A stretch of DNA of 64,000 bases from Zestomonas insulae (GTDB taxonomy: Bacteria; Pseudomonadota; Gammaproteobacteria; Pseudomonadales; Pseudomonadaceae). The notes below the pieces were generated by a model that was given only the letters and a program-made list of their open reading frames with translations, ran no database searches and was not told the DNA's origin. The DNA lies in contig NZ_JAFEUP010000008.1 in assembly GCF_016901015.1 (NCBI RefSeq), positions 1 to 64,000 of the forward strand. The letters are read 5' to 3'. Positions 46,224 through 55,205 of the stretch are shown one piece after another; within the stretch, counting starts at the first letter, position 1; every line of letters begins with the position of its first letter. The position numbers were made by a program, and so were the translations under genes.

Positions 46224-49200
46224 TCAGAACGCCAGTTGCCAGCTGGCCAGCAGCGCGTGGTTCTGCGCGTTCTCGCCGAGCTCGCCGCTGTAGCCGAGGC
46301 CGACCTGCTGGGTGGCGCTGAGGCGGAAGTCGGCGCCGACGCCGAGCAGCAGGCTGTTGCGATCCAGCGCGCTGCCTTCGACGCTGAACGCGCTGCCGCC
46401 GCTGAGGAAGGCCTGGCGGGTGCGACTGTCGACGTCGCCGAAGGTGTGGCGCCAGGCGAGGTTCAGGCGCGGGGTGAAGGCGATGCCGTTGCCGAGCGTA
46501 TCCAGCCGCGCCAGGCGCAGGCCGAAGGTCGAACTCAGGTTGTCCTGTTCCTGCGCGTCGACGCGCAGCGCGGCGGCGCCGCCCTGTTCGGCGTAGGCGT
46601 CGCGGCTGTAGCGCTGGTAGCCGAGGTTGGCGAACGGCTCGAGGCTGAGGTTGCCGCTGCCCAGGGCGTAGCCCAGTTCGGCGAAGGCCTGCTGGCTGTC
46701 GGCGTCGTAGTCGCCCTTGAGGCGTTCGCTGAAGCCGCCGAAGGCCACCTGGCGTTTGCTCTCGCCGTCATGCCGGCTGTACGCCGCGCCCAGGCGCAGG
46801 GCCAGCGCACCGCTCTGGCGCAGGGCGTAGATACCCAAGTGCAGGCTGTCGAGGCTGCCGTCGAAGCCGCTGCCGGCCTGCAGCTCGCTGTGCGAGTAGC
46901 CGCCGAGCACACCGAGGCGCCAGGCCTCGTCGAGCGCCCAGTCGCTGCCGAGCAGCGCGCCGCCGGTGTTCTGGTCGAGGTCGCTGCTGCCGTCGGCGCC
47001 TTCGGCGCTGCCGTGGCTGCCCAGCCCCTGCAGCCACAGGCGGCCCTGGGCCTGTGAATCGTTGAGGTGGCGCACACCGTCCGGCATGCCGGTGGCGGCG
47101 AGCAGCGGCGCCTCGCCGCCGAGCAGCGCGGTCTGCAGACCGGCGCCGGTGGACGGCGATTGCAGCGCGGCGAGCATGCTGCCGCCGACCTGCGCGCTGC
47201 TGCCGAGCACCGCGCTGGCCAGACTGGCGTTGGCGCTCGCCGCCAGTTGTTCGAGGGCGTTGCCGGCAGCGCTCAGGTTGCTGCCGACCAGCGCACCGTA
47301 CAGCGGGCTGTCGCTGCCCAGCGCGCTGAGGCTGCTGCCGACCTGGCGGCCGTTGGCGCTGTTGGCGGCGTCGCTGAACTGCACCTGGTTGCGGGTCAGC
47401 TGCAGCTCGACGCTGTTCGCCGAGTAGCTCAGCGTCGGGGTGAGGAAGGCCAGGTCGCTGCGCACCGTGGCGAACTCGCCGCTGATCCCGCCGGCCGCCT
47501 GCAGCACGCGGTACTGGCTCTGCCAGGGGTACTCGCCGGGTGTGGCGTTGATCTGCAGCTGCGCGCCGCCGAGCTGCGCCTGGCCGCCGACCTGGATCGG
47601 TGCCTGAGCGCCGCTCGGGCTGACCGCGAAGCCCAGCGTGGCGCCGCTGGCCAGGTTCAGGTCGCCGCCGATGCGCCCGCTGCCGGCGTAGCGTGCGCCG
47701 CTGGCGACCTGCAGGTCGCCGAGCAGGCGGCCGTTGTTGATCAGCGTGGCGCCGCTGTAGACCTCGCCGCCTTCGCTGAAGTCGTCGAGGCTGCCGAGCT
47801 GCCAGCTGCCGCTGCGCACCTCCAGGCGTTCGAAGCCCAGGCTGTTGGCGAAGCTGCCGCCGTGGCTGTCGTCGAGCTGCACAACGTCACGGCCGCTGCC
47901 GCCGTTGACGCTGCCGATGAAGCGACTGCCGCTGCCGAGCACCAGCAGGTCGTCGCCACTGCCCAGATCCACCGCCAGGCCATTGCGGCCTTCGATGGTC
48001 CCGGCGTTGAACAGTTGATCGTTGCCGGCGCCCATCTGCACCGCGGCGGCCGCGGTGCTGCTGCCCAACTGGTCGACGCGCACCGTCTGGCTGCCGCCCT
48101 GGATCAGGCCGCCGGCGCGGTTGATCAGGCTGTCGGCGAAGTCGCCGACCAGGCCGATCGCCGCCTTGTCGGCGCCGATGATGCTGCCGGCGTTGTCGAT
48201 GCTCGCCGCGCCGCCCACCGCGCTGGCGGTGCCGCGGCCGGCGGCCAGGACGGTGCCGTTGGCGCCGTCGTCGATGAGGATGCCGGCGCTCTGGCCGAAG
48301 ATTGCCGCGCCGGCATGGTTGGTGATGCTGCCGCCGCCGGCGGCGATGCCTTCGGCGCCGTTGGGCATGTTGCCGGAATCGACACCACCGGCGCCGAGGC
48401 CCTCGATGCGCCCGTAGTTGACGATGGTGGCCATGCCGTCGATGTCGACGCCGTCGCCATCGCCGTTGTTCACTGTGGTGCTGTGGTCACGGAAGTGGTC
48501 GTAGACGTTGCCGGCGCCGGCGTAGCGGCCGCTGATCAGGCCGTAGTTGGTCACCGTGCCGGTGCCGTCGCTGCCGACCCCGGAGCCGTTGCGGCCGATG
48601 ATCACGCCGTCCTCGTTGTTGGTCACGGTCAGGCCGACTGCCGAGCTCACCGCGTGGCGGGGGCCTTCGATGGTCCCCCAGTTGTTGAGGGTGAAGGCGT
48701 AGTCGGAGTCGATGGCGTCGGCGGCGCTCGGCGCCTTGGCGCCGTTGTCGGCGGTGGCGCAGCTGGCCAGGTAGTCCGGGCACTTGGTGTTGACCAGGCC
48801 GTTGCTGACGATGCGCCCGTAGTTGTTGATTGTGGTGTTGCTGCCCGGGCGCAGTGCGTCGTCGTTGTTCGACTGGATCAGCGCGTTGGCATTGCTCGCC
48901 GAGCCGTTGTTGATCACCTTGCTGCCGCTGCCGTCCGCACCTTTCAGGTCGACGGCCTGGCCGCCGGCGGTGCCGCTGCCGGTGACGATGATCGAGCCGT
49001 TGTTGTTGAGGATCAGCGAGGAGTTCGACTTGTTCAGGCGGATCGCGTCGTTGAACGCGGTGCTGATGCTGCCGTCGTTGTTGATGACGATGCTCGCGCC
49101 GTCCTTGTTGTTGTCGATCGCGCGGGCCTTGTCGCCAGTGTTGCTGTTGCCGAGGCTGCCGGCGTTGGTGATGGTCACCGTGCCGCTGGTGGCGGTGATG

Positions 49201-49403
49201 TCGATGCTCGGCGCGTTGCTGCCGACCGTCAGGCTCGCGCCGGCGCCGATGCTGCCGCTGTCGCCGTTGGCCAGGGTCTTGGCGCTGCTGTCGCTGGCGC
49301 CGGGGGCGACGCTGAAACTGGCCGCCAGGGCCGGGCCGGCGAGGGCGGCCTGCAGGGCGAGGACCAAAGGAAGCGGGCGGAACAGACGGGTCGGGCTGGG
49401 CAT
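46224..49403 (-). CDS. Autotransporter protein (type Va secretion), glycine-rich passenger
   Basis: A 1059-residue protein. A signal peptide (LFRPLPLVLALQAALAGPALA) precedes a passenger (about 28-780) rich in NAG, NYG and NNG turns such as VTNYGLISGR and IVNYGRIEG, a repetitive beta-helix pattern. The C-terminal autotransporter beta-barrel (about 785-1059) opens around RLWLQGLG and ends ...LLASWQLAF with the terminal Phe. No catalytic serine-protease motif (GDSGS-type) was seen in the catalytic position, although GDSGSIGAG occurs near residue 48 and is probably part of the fold. Passenger function unknown. Start ATG at 49403 opens the signal peptide. Confidence 0.86.
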   Translation of the reverse strand: MPSPTRLFRPLPLVLALQAALAGPALAASFSVAPGASDSSAKTLANGDSGSIGAGASLTVGSNAPSIDITATSGTVTITNAGSLGNSNTGDKARAIDNNKDGASIVINNDGSISTAFNDAIRLNKSNSSLILNNNGSIIVTGSGTAGGQAVDLKGADGSGSKVINNGSASNANALIQSNNDDALRPGSNTTINNYGRIVSNGLVNTKCPDYLASCATADNGAKAPSAADAIDSDYAFTLNNWGTIEGPRHAVSSAVGLTVTNNEDGVIIGRNGSGVGSDGTGTVTNYGLISGRYAGAGNVYDHFRDHSTTVNNGDGDGVDIDGMATIVNYGRIEGLGAGGVDSGNMPNGAEGIAAGGGSITNHAGAAIFGQSAGILIDDGANGTVLAAGRGTASAVGGAASIDNAGSIIGADKAAIGLVGDFADSLINRAGGLIQGGSQTVRVDQLGSSTAAAAVQMGAGNDQLFNAGTIEGRNGLAVDLGSGDDLLVLGSGSRFIGSVNGGSGRDVVQLDDSHGGSFANSLGFERLEVRSGSWQLGSLDDFSEGGEVYSGATLINNGRLLGDLQVASGARYAGSGRIGGDLNLASGATLGFAVSPSGAQAPIQVGGQAQLGGAQLQINATPGEYPWQSQYRVLQAAGGISGEFATVRSDLAFLTPTLSYSANSVELQLTRNQVQFSDAANSANGRQVGSSLSALGSDSPLYGALVGSNLSAAGNALEQLAASANASLASAVLGSSAQVGGSMLAALQSPSTGAGLQTALLGGEAPLLAATGMPDGVRHLNDSQAQGRLWLQGLGSHGSAEGADGSSDLDQNTGGALLGSDWALDEAWRLGVLGGYSHSELQAGSGFDGSLDSLHLGIYALRQSGALALRLGAAYSRHDGESKRQVAFGGFSERLKGDYDADSQQAFAELGYALGSGNLSLEPFANLGYQRYSRDAYAEQGGAAALRVDAQEQDNLSSTFGLRLARLDTLGNGIAFTPRLNLAWRHTFGDVDSRTRQAFLSGGSAFSVEGSALDRNSLLLGVGADFRLSATQQVGLGYSGELGENAQNHALLASWQLAF

Positions 49404-49503
49404 GAGTCGGCGCTCTGGTTAGAAAGCGGCCGACTATGCCGAGCCTCGGTTACAGCTTGGTGAAAGCCGTTGGCCATCATCGGGCGAGGATGGCCGGCGG
49501 CGG

Positions 49504-50604
49504 TTACTGACCGCTCTTGATCTTGGTCCAGGCGCGGGTGCGCAGGCGTTCGGCTTTCTGCGGCAGCGGTGCGGTGGCGTACAGGGTCTTCAGCTGCGCA
49601 TCGGTGGGGCTGAGGTCGCGGTTGTCGCGGATCGCCGTCGCCACCAGGGTCATGCCGTCCTTGTTAGGGTTGGGGTAGCCGAGGAAGTCGCTGACCGGGG
49701 CGATCACCTTGGGGTCGAGCAGGTGATTGAGGAACTCGTGGGCCTCGGCGACGTTCTGCGCGTTCTTCGGAATCGCGAAGCTGTCGAACCAGATCGGCGC
49801 GCCTTCCTTGGGCAGGCGCCAGTCGACCACCACGCCGTTGCCGGCTTCCTTGGCGCGGTTGGCGAACTGGTAGAAGCTGCCGGAATAGCCGATCGCCACG
49901 CAGATGTCGCCGTTGGCGATGTCGGTCATGTACTTGGCCGAGTTGAAGTAGGCCACGTAGGGGCGGACCTTCTGCATCAGCGCCACCGCCTTGTCGTAGT
50001 CCTCGGCCTTCTCGCTGTTCGGCGGCAGGCCCAGGTAGCTGAGGGCGATCGGCAGGATCTCCGACGGCGAGTCGAGCATTGCCACGCCGCACTGCTTGAG
50101 CTTGCTGATGTTCTCTTCCTTGAAGATCAGCTCCCAGCTGTCCACCGGCGCGCTGTCGCCGAGCGCCGCCTTGACCTTGGCCGGGTTGAAGCCGATCAGC
50201 ACGGTGCCGTACAGGTAGGGCACGCCGTACTGGTTGCCGGGGTCGTTGCTGGCGAAGATGGCCAGCAGCTTCGGGTCGAGGTGCTGCCAGTTCGGCAGCT
50301 TGCTCTTGTCGAGCTTCTCCAGCGCGCCGGTGGCGATGGCGCGGGTGAGGAACACGTTGGACGGCACCACCAGGTCGTAGCCGGAATTGCCGGTGAGCAG
50401 CTTGGCTTCCATGCTCTCGTTGGTGTCGAAGGTGTCCCAGGTCAGCTTGATCCCGGACTGCTGGGCGAAGTCCTTGGGCAGGCTCGGCAGGATGTAGTCG
50501 GCCCAGTTGTACACGCGCAGTTCGCGCGCCTCGGCCGCCGTCGCGCCGGCGACCAGCGTGACGCCGCACAGCGCCGCGCCGACCAGATGCTTGATGCTCT
50601 TCAT
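49504..50604 (-). CDS. Periplasmic polyamine-binding protein (PotF/SpuD-like)
   Basis: A 366-residue solute-binding protein of the spermidine/putrescine ABC family. A signal peptide (HLVGAALCGVTLVAGATAAEA) is followed by RVYNWADYI, GYDLVVPSNVFL, YGVPYLYGTVLIGFN and CVAIGYSGSFYQ, characteristic of PotD/PotF proteins. No ABC permease or ATPase lies nearby, so it would supply a transporter encoded elsewhere or act as a sensor-type binding protein. It is 28 bases downstream of the acetylpolyamine amidohydrolase gene, a pairing I recall from PA1409-PA1410. ATG 50604 with GGAGAACCC upstream. Confidence 0.88.
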   Translation of the reverse strand: MKSIKHLVGAALCGVTLVAGATAAEARELRVYNWADYILPSLPKDFAQQSGIKLTWDTFDTNESMEAKLLTGNSGYDLVVPSNVFLTRAIATGALEKLDKSKLPNWQHLDPKLLAIFASNDPGNQYGVPYLYGTVLIGFNPAKVKAALGDSAPVDSWELIFKEENISKLKQCGVAMLDSPSEILPIALSYLGLPPNSEKAEDYDKAVALMQKVRPYVAYFNSAKYMTDIANGDICVAIGYSGSFYQFANRAKEAGNGVVVDWRLPKEGAPIWFDSFAIPKNAQNVAEAHEFLNHLLDPKVIAPVSDFLGYPNPNKDGMTLVATAIRDNRDLSPTDAQLKTLYATAPLPQKAERLRTRAWTKIKSGQ

Positions 50605-50632
50605 AGGGTTCTCCGTGAATGTGAAGGGCGCA

Positions 50633-51661
50633 TCAGGCGCCCTCGAAGCCTTCCAGTACGTTCACTGCGTTGATACCGATTTCCGCCACCGCGTAGCCGC
50701 CCTCCATGACGAACAGGGTCGGCAGGCCGAGGCGGGCGATGCGCGCGCCCATGCGCAGGTAGTCGGGGCTGTCGAGCTGGAACTGCGAGATCGGGTCGTC
50801 CTTGAAGGTGTCGACGCCGAGCGACACCACCAGCACCTCGGCGCCGTGCTCGGCGATGCGCTGGCAGGCCGTGTCGAGCGCCGCGCTCCACAGCTCCCAG
50901 CCACTGCCGGCGCTGAGTGGCAGGTTGAGGTTGCAGCCTTCGCCGGCGCCGCTGCCGGTCTCGTCGGCATAGCCGAGGAAGAACGGGAACTCGGCGCGTG
51001 GGTCGCCGTGGATCGAGGTGAACAGTACGTCGCCGCGCTCGTAGAAGATCGACTGGGTGCCGTTGCCGTGGTGGTAGTCGACATCGAGGATCGCCACCCG
51101 GCCGACGCCCTGGTCGCGGAACGCCTGGGCGGCGATCGCCGCGTTGTTCAGGTAGCAGTAGCCGCCCATCAGGTCGGCGGCGGCGTGGTGGCCCGGCGGC
51201 CGGCAAAGGGCGAAGGCGCTGCGGGCGCCGGCGGCGAGCGCCTGCTGGCCACTCAGGGCGACCTGCGCCGAGCTGTAGGCGGCGCGCCAGGTGCCGGCGG
51301 TGATCGGCGCACCGGCGTCGAAGCTGTAATAGCCGAACTGGCCGTGCAGGTTGTCCGGGCGCACGCTGCGCAGGGTGCGTGCCGGCCAGGTGAACGGCAG
51401 CATGTCGCTGTCGTGGCCGAGCGCCGCCCAGCGCGCCCAGGCGCCCTCGAAGAAGCTCAGGTAGTCGGCGCTGTGAATGCGCTCGATCGGCGCGCGACCG
51501 AAGTCGCTGGGCGCGCGCACCTCGCCGAGCTGCTGGTCGCGGACCCGCTGCAGCACGTGGTCGGCGCGCGAGGGCATCTCGAAGCAGGGTTTCAGTTCGC
51601 CGTCGATCAGCTCGCAGCGGCCGTGGTGCAGACGGTGATCGTCGCTGTAGAAGGTCAGCAT
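50633..51661 (-). CDS. aphA: Acetylpolyamine amidohydrolase (histone-deacetylase fold)
   Basis: A 342-residue member of the arginase/deacetylase superfamily that removes acetyl from acetylpolyamines such as acetylputrescine using Zn. CRPPGHHA near 150 holds the catalytic His pair, and DVDYHHGNGTQ near 186 contributes metal ligands; GYADETGSG and SLGVDTFKDDP carry the rest. It resembles AphA of P. aeruginosa (PA1409). ATG 51661 chosen because GGAG lies eight bases upstream and the family starts MLTFYSDDH. The first gene of a pair with the polyamine-binding protein; the AraC gene upstream is probably its regulator. Confidence 0.88.
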   Translation of the reverse strand: MLTFYSDDHRLHHGRCELIDGELKPCFEMPSRADHVLQRVRDQQLGEVRAPSDFGRAPIERIHSADYLSFFEGAWARWAALGHDSDMLPFTWPARTLRSVRPDNLHGQFGYYSFDAGAPITAGTWRAAYSSAQVALSGQQALAAGARSAFALCRPPGHHAAADLMGGYCYLNNAAIAAQAFRDQGVGRVAILDVDYHHGNGTQSIFYERGDVLFTSIHGDPRAEFPFFLGYADETGSGAGEGCNLNLPLSAGSGWELWSAALDTACQRIAEHGAEVLVVSLGVDTFKDDPISQFQLDSPDYLRMGARIARLGLPTLFVMEGGYAVAEIGINAVNVLEGFEGA

Positions 51662-51805
51662 GGTGAATTCTCCTTGTGGCCTGCGGTGATTGTTGGCAGG
51701 CGCGTGGGCAAGGGAAAACATGCGGAGTGGCCAAAAGGGGATCGATATGGCCAATTTCTGTGGCCGGGACGATGAACCCCGCGGCCTTCGGCCATAAGCC
51801 TAGCT

Positions 51806-52801
51806 TCAGGCGCGGAATCGGCTCGGCGACACTCCGCTCCAGCGCTGGAAGGCATGCCGGAACGCGGCGGTTTCGCTGTAGCCCATGGCTTCGGCGATGC
51901 GCTGGATCGGCAGGTGCTCTTCCTCGAGCAGGTGTCGCGCACGGGCATAGCGCAGCTCGTCGAGCAGCGCCTGGTAGCTGCTGCCGGCGTCGTGCAGGTG
52001 GCGGCGCAGGGTGCGCGGCGAACAGCGCATCTGCCGGGCCAGCGCCTCGAGGCCGGGCGCCGCCGGCAATTGTGCGGCGAGCAACTGGCGCGCACGGGTG
52101 ACCCAGGCCTGGCGGCTGACGAACTCGCCGTTGAGCTGCCGGCAGCGCTCGCGCATGTCGCGGTGGGTGACCGGATCGGCCAGCGGCAACGGCTGGTCGA
52201 GCCAGGCGGCGGCGAAGCCGAAGGCGTTGTGCGCGGCGCCGAACTGCCGGGCGCAGGGGAAGCTGGCGGCGTACTCGGCCTGGTAGTCCGGCGCGGCATG
52301 CCGGAAGCGCACGCCGTGCAGCGGCAGCGGCTGGCCGAGCAGGTCGTCACAGACCAGCTTCATCGAGGCCAGGCAGTACTCGAGGTTGAACACTTCCAGC
52401 GCCGCCACGTCGCGGTAGCCCTCGGCCTGCAGCCAGACGGTCGCGCCGTCGACCTGCAGGCTCAGCTCGAAGTAGGTGCCGAGCAGTGCCGGGTAGTCCA
52501 GCGCCAGGCGCAGCGCGTCACCCAGGGTGGCAGCCGAGAGCAGGGTGTAACCGAGCAACCCATAGGACGACACGTGCATGTGCCGGCCGAGCAGCAGGCC
52601 GAGGTCGCGGCGCACCGCCAGGGCGTTGGCGCACACTTGGGTTTCCTGCGCGGTGCTGATGCGCAGGTCGGCGCGCTGCAGGTCGGTCAGGGCAATGCCA
52701 CTGCCGGCGAGCAGGCGTTCTGCATCAGGTTCGCCGCACTGGCTGAGGGTCTTGAGGATCAGCGAAACGCCGTTCAGGGTGGTCAGACGCGAGTGCAGCA
52801 T
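51806..52801 (-). CDS. AraC-family transcriptional regulator
   Basis: A 331-residue regulator. The N-terminal domain (about 15-200) is of the arabinose-binding-like type found in OruR/ArgR-like regulators; two HTH motifs sit at the C-terminus (about 240-325, with LEALARQMRCSPRTLRRHLH and IQRIAEAMGYSETAAFRHAF, ending WSGVSPSRFR). It lies upstream of aphA on the same strand with about 140 bases between, so it likely controls the polyamine pair. The ligand is unknown. ATG at 52801. Confidence 0.84.
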   Translation of the reverse strand: MLHSRLTTLNGVSLILKTLSQCGEPDAERLLAGSGIALTDLQRADLRISTAQETQVCANALAVRRDLGLLLGRHMHVSSYGLLGYTLLSAATLGDALRLALDYPALLGTYFELSLQVDGATVWLQAEGYRDVAALEVFNLEYCLASMKLVCDDLLGQPLPLHGVRFRHAAPDYQAEYAASFPCARQFGAAHNAFGFAAAWLDQPLPLADPVTHRDMRERCRQLNGEFVSRQAWVTRARQLLAAQLPAAPGLEALARQMRCSPRTLRRHLHDAGSSYQALLDELRYARARHLLEEEHLPIQRIAEAMGYSETAAFRHAFQRWSGVSPSRFRA

Positions 52802-52861
52802 GGCGGGCTTCGGCAGTAACGGGTACTCCGAAGCGAGGCAAGAACTGTGCCTCGCCGGACG

Positions 52862-53710
52862 CTAGCGCGCCGGGCTGATGCGCAGGCGCGGCCACAGTTG
52901 CGGCCACTGCTCGACCCAGCAGCAGTGGTGATCGAAGTCGGCGAACACTTCGCTGCTCGCCGCGTTGGGGCGCGGCAGGTCGGCGACGAACGCCGCGCCG
53001 AGCGCCGCCGGCATCACCGTGTCGGCGCCGCCGAGCAGGTGGCGCTGCGGCACGCTGGCCAGCGCCGCCAGTTGATCGTGCGGATTGAGCGAGGCGCGCA
53101 GCGGCTGCACGCGGTGGTAGGCGGTCCAGGCGGCATGATCGAGATTGCCGGCGACGCTGATCACCTGCGCCACATCGGTGCGCCGCGCAGCGAGCAGCAA
53201 CGCCAGGGCGGCGCCGCCCGAGTAACCGACCAGCACCAGCTGCTCGGCGCCGGCGCGCTGCTTGAGCTGGCTCAGCGCCTGGTCGAGGCTGGCGACCACC
53301 TCGGCGGCGAAGCGCGCCTCGGTCCAGTAGCGCTGGCTGCACGGCGCGCGGTCGGCGTCCAGGTACTGGCAGGGCCGGCCGAGGTACGCCGCATTGCCGT
53401 CCGGCTGGGCCAGCGCCAGGCGCAGGGCCAGCGGATCGATCGGCGTTGGGTCCTGCGACGGCTGCCGCGAGGTGCGCCAGGAGAAGCCGTCACCCTCGAT
53501 ATAAACGGTCAGCGGCGCGCCGGCGACGAAGCCATCGGGGGCATAGCTCTGCAGGCGAAACGGCGTGCCGGCCAGCGGCGCGCCGCGCCAGCTGTGCGCG
53601 GCGGCCAGCTGGGCCGCCTGTTGGCGGCGCAGCTCGGGGCTCGGCACGCTGGCGCAGGCGCCGAGCAGCACGGCGAGGCCGAGCACCAGGCCGGCGCGGC
53701 GCCACGTCAT
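52862..53710 (-). CDS. Lipoprotein alpha/beta hydrolase
   Basis: A 282-residue protein. A lipoprotein signal (LVLGLAVLLGACASV, lipobox LGAC) puts it on the envelope's outer or inner membrane face. The hydrolase part has YIEGDG, the nucleophile elbow VGYSGGAA (about 146-153) and a terminal DHHCCW with candidate catalytic His. Substrate unknown. The start at 53710 is preceded in frame by the adenylation gene's end; ATG overlaps that gene's TGA by four bases, so the two are co-translated. A longer upstream start would destroy the lipobox position. Confidence 0.78.
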   Translation of the reverse strand: MTWRRAGLVLGLAVLLGACASVPSPELRRQQAAQLAAAHSWRGAPLAGTPFRLQSYAPDGFVAGAPLTVYIEGDGFSWRTSRQPSQDPTPIDPLALRLALAQPDGNAAYLGRPCQYLDADRAPCSQRYWTEARFAAEVVASLDQALSQLKQRAGAEQLVLVGYSGGAALALLLAARRTDVAQVISVAGNLDHAAWTAYHRVQPLRASLNPHDQLAALASVPQRHLLGGADTVMPAALGAAFVADLPRPNAASSEVFADFDHHCCWVEQWPQLWPRLRISPAR

Positions 53711-55062
53711 GGCTGATAGGTGCGCATGAATTCCTCGAACTTGCCGCCGCTGCCGAGCGGCAGGCGCTCGGCGAAATAGCGGAACTCGATGTGAAACGGA
53801 TGGCCGAGGGCGTCGCAAATGATCTCGGCGATTGCCGCTTCCTCGCTGGCCGTAAGCGGCCGTTCGACCACCAGACGCGCCTCGATGGCCTCGGCGGCAT
53901 GTTGCACCAGCTGCGACTGCTGCACCGGAGCGACCTCGCGGTGGAGGTGGAAGTCGAGGAGCGGCCAGCGCCGACTGCCATCCGGGTAGAGGACCATGTT
54001 GCGCGTGCGGCCGAGGACGCGCCGCAGCGTCGGCAAGTGACGCCCGCAGGAGCAGGGCGGGCCGACTTCGGCGTGGTCGCCGACGGCGTAGCGGACCAGC
54101 GGGGTGGCGAGGTTATGCAGGTCGGTAATCACCACCTTGCCGCTCTCACCGGGCCGGCAGGGTTGGCCTTCGTCGTTGAGCACCTCGACGATCAGGTTTT
54201 CTGCCATCAGGTGATAAAGGCCACTGTGCGGGCACTGCACGGCGATCACCCCGAATTCCTGCGAGCTGTAGCAATCGACGATCTCCACGCCGAGCACCTC
54301 ACGGGCGGCGTTGCGCAACTCGTTGCTCAGCGTTTCGCCGATGGTGCGTACCTCGCGCAGTCCTGCCAGGCCGCCGCCGTGCTGACGGAAGTGGCGCACC
54401 AGGTCGGCCAGCGCGGCGGGGTAGATCAGCAGGTAGTGCGGGTCGAGTTCGGCCAGCTCACCGGCCAGGGTCACCGTGTCCACGCTGATGGAGAAAGCAT
54501 GGGCCGGGCCGCTCGGGCCAAGCAGGCTGGCCGGTGGCCCCCAGTTGTCCTGCTGGATGCGCTCTTGCGGCAGGCCGGCGCGGATGATGGCCAGACGGCC
54601 GTTGACGTCGCGCTGCCACCAACGATGCTCGCGCATGGTGTAGGCCAACCAGAACAGTTGGTTGAGTGCGCTGCGCCATACGGTCACCGGCACGCCGCTG
54701 GAGCCGGACGTGCTCGTCTCGCCGACCGGCAGGTGGCTGCGCGGGACCTGCGCGCAGCGCAGCGCGGCGCCGGCAGCTTGCAGCTCACGGCGGTCGATGG
54801 GCGGCAAGTGGGCGAGGGTGGCGAGGGTCAGCGGTGCAGCAGGATCAAGTCCGGCATCGAGCAGACGCTGGCGGTGCCACGGCGAATGCGCCACCAGGTG
54901 CTGATTGAGCAGCGCCAGCTGGCGCTCCTGGCCGCTGACCAGGGCCGCCAGCGGTGCGCGCTCGAGCGCCTCAAGCTGCTCGAGCAGGGCGGCCAGCGGC
55001 AGCGGGCTGTTGGCTGGCAACGCTGGCCAGGCCATGCCGGGCAGCAGGGCGGGTACGCTCAT
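53707..55062 (-). CDS. Stand-alone phenylacetate-CoA-ligase-like / adenylate-forming enzyme
   Basis: A 451-residue member of the PaaK/coenzyme F390 synthetase-like ANL family. The ATP-binding loop TSTSGSSG is at 116-123. YSSQEFGVIAVQCP, NLIVEVLNDEG, TDLHNLATPLVRYAVGD and CSCGRHLP also match. It would activate a carboxylic acid with ATP and probably form a CoA thioester or ester. Its substrate is not evident: no other phenylacetate or peptide pathway genes lie near. ATG at 55062; AGGTG lies nine bases upstream. It is co-translated with a lipoprotein hydrolase and follows a large autotransporter gene after a hairpin. Confidence 0.78.
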   Translation of the reverse strand: MSVPALLPGMAWPALPANSPLPLAALLEQLEALERAPLAALVSGQERQLALLNQHLVAHSPWHRQRLLDAGLDPAAPLTLATLAHLPPIDRRELQAAGAALRCAQVPRSHLPVGETSTSGSSGVPVTVWRSALNQLFWLAYTMREHRWWQRDVNGRLAIIRAGLPQERIQQDNWGPPASLLGPSGPAHAFSISVDTVTLAGELAELDPHYLLIYPAALADLVRHFRQHGGGLAGLREVRTIGETLSNELRNAAREVLGVEIVDCYSSQEFGVIAVQCPHSGLYHLMAENLIVEVLNDEGQPCRPGESGKVVITDLHNLATPLVRYAVGDHAEVGPPCSCGRHLPTLRRVLGRTRNMVLYPDGSRRWPLLDFHLHREVAPVQQSQLVQHAAEAIEARLVVERPLTASEEAAIAEIICDALGHPFHIEFRYFAERLPLGSGGKFEEFMRTYQP

Positions 55063-55154
55063 CGGTGGACACCTGTGAGAAAAGCGGCCGGCCGCATGGG
55101 CCAGCCGCAGAAATTTGGGTAAACGGTTGCGGCGGATTGTCTCCGCCGCGACCG

Positions 55155-55191
55155 AAAACGCAATGGCCACGAGCGAAGTCGTGGCCATTGC
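55155..55191 (-). terminator. Hairpin terminator after the ESPR autotransporter
   Basis: GCAATGGCCACGA (55160-55172) pairs with TCGTGGCCATTGC (55179-55191) around six bases. On the minus strand it is followed by GTTTTC, so it acts for the autotransporter. It limits read-through into the ligase gene. Confidence 0.75.
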
Positions 55192-55205
55192 GGGGTTGGC
55201 GTGGC

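Noticed and set aside
46224..49403. GDSGS near residue 48 as a serine-protease autotransporter active site
   Set aside because: It is in a short glycine-rich turn near the start of the passenger, without the His and Asp context of a protease domain.
47067..49463. A long plus-strand frame over the first autotransporter
   Set aside because: Antisense of a repetitive gene, Ala/Val/Asp-rich, no ribosome site or domain. The same applies to 56499-58325 over the second autotransporter and 14391-16037 over ybaL.
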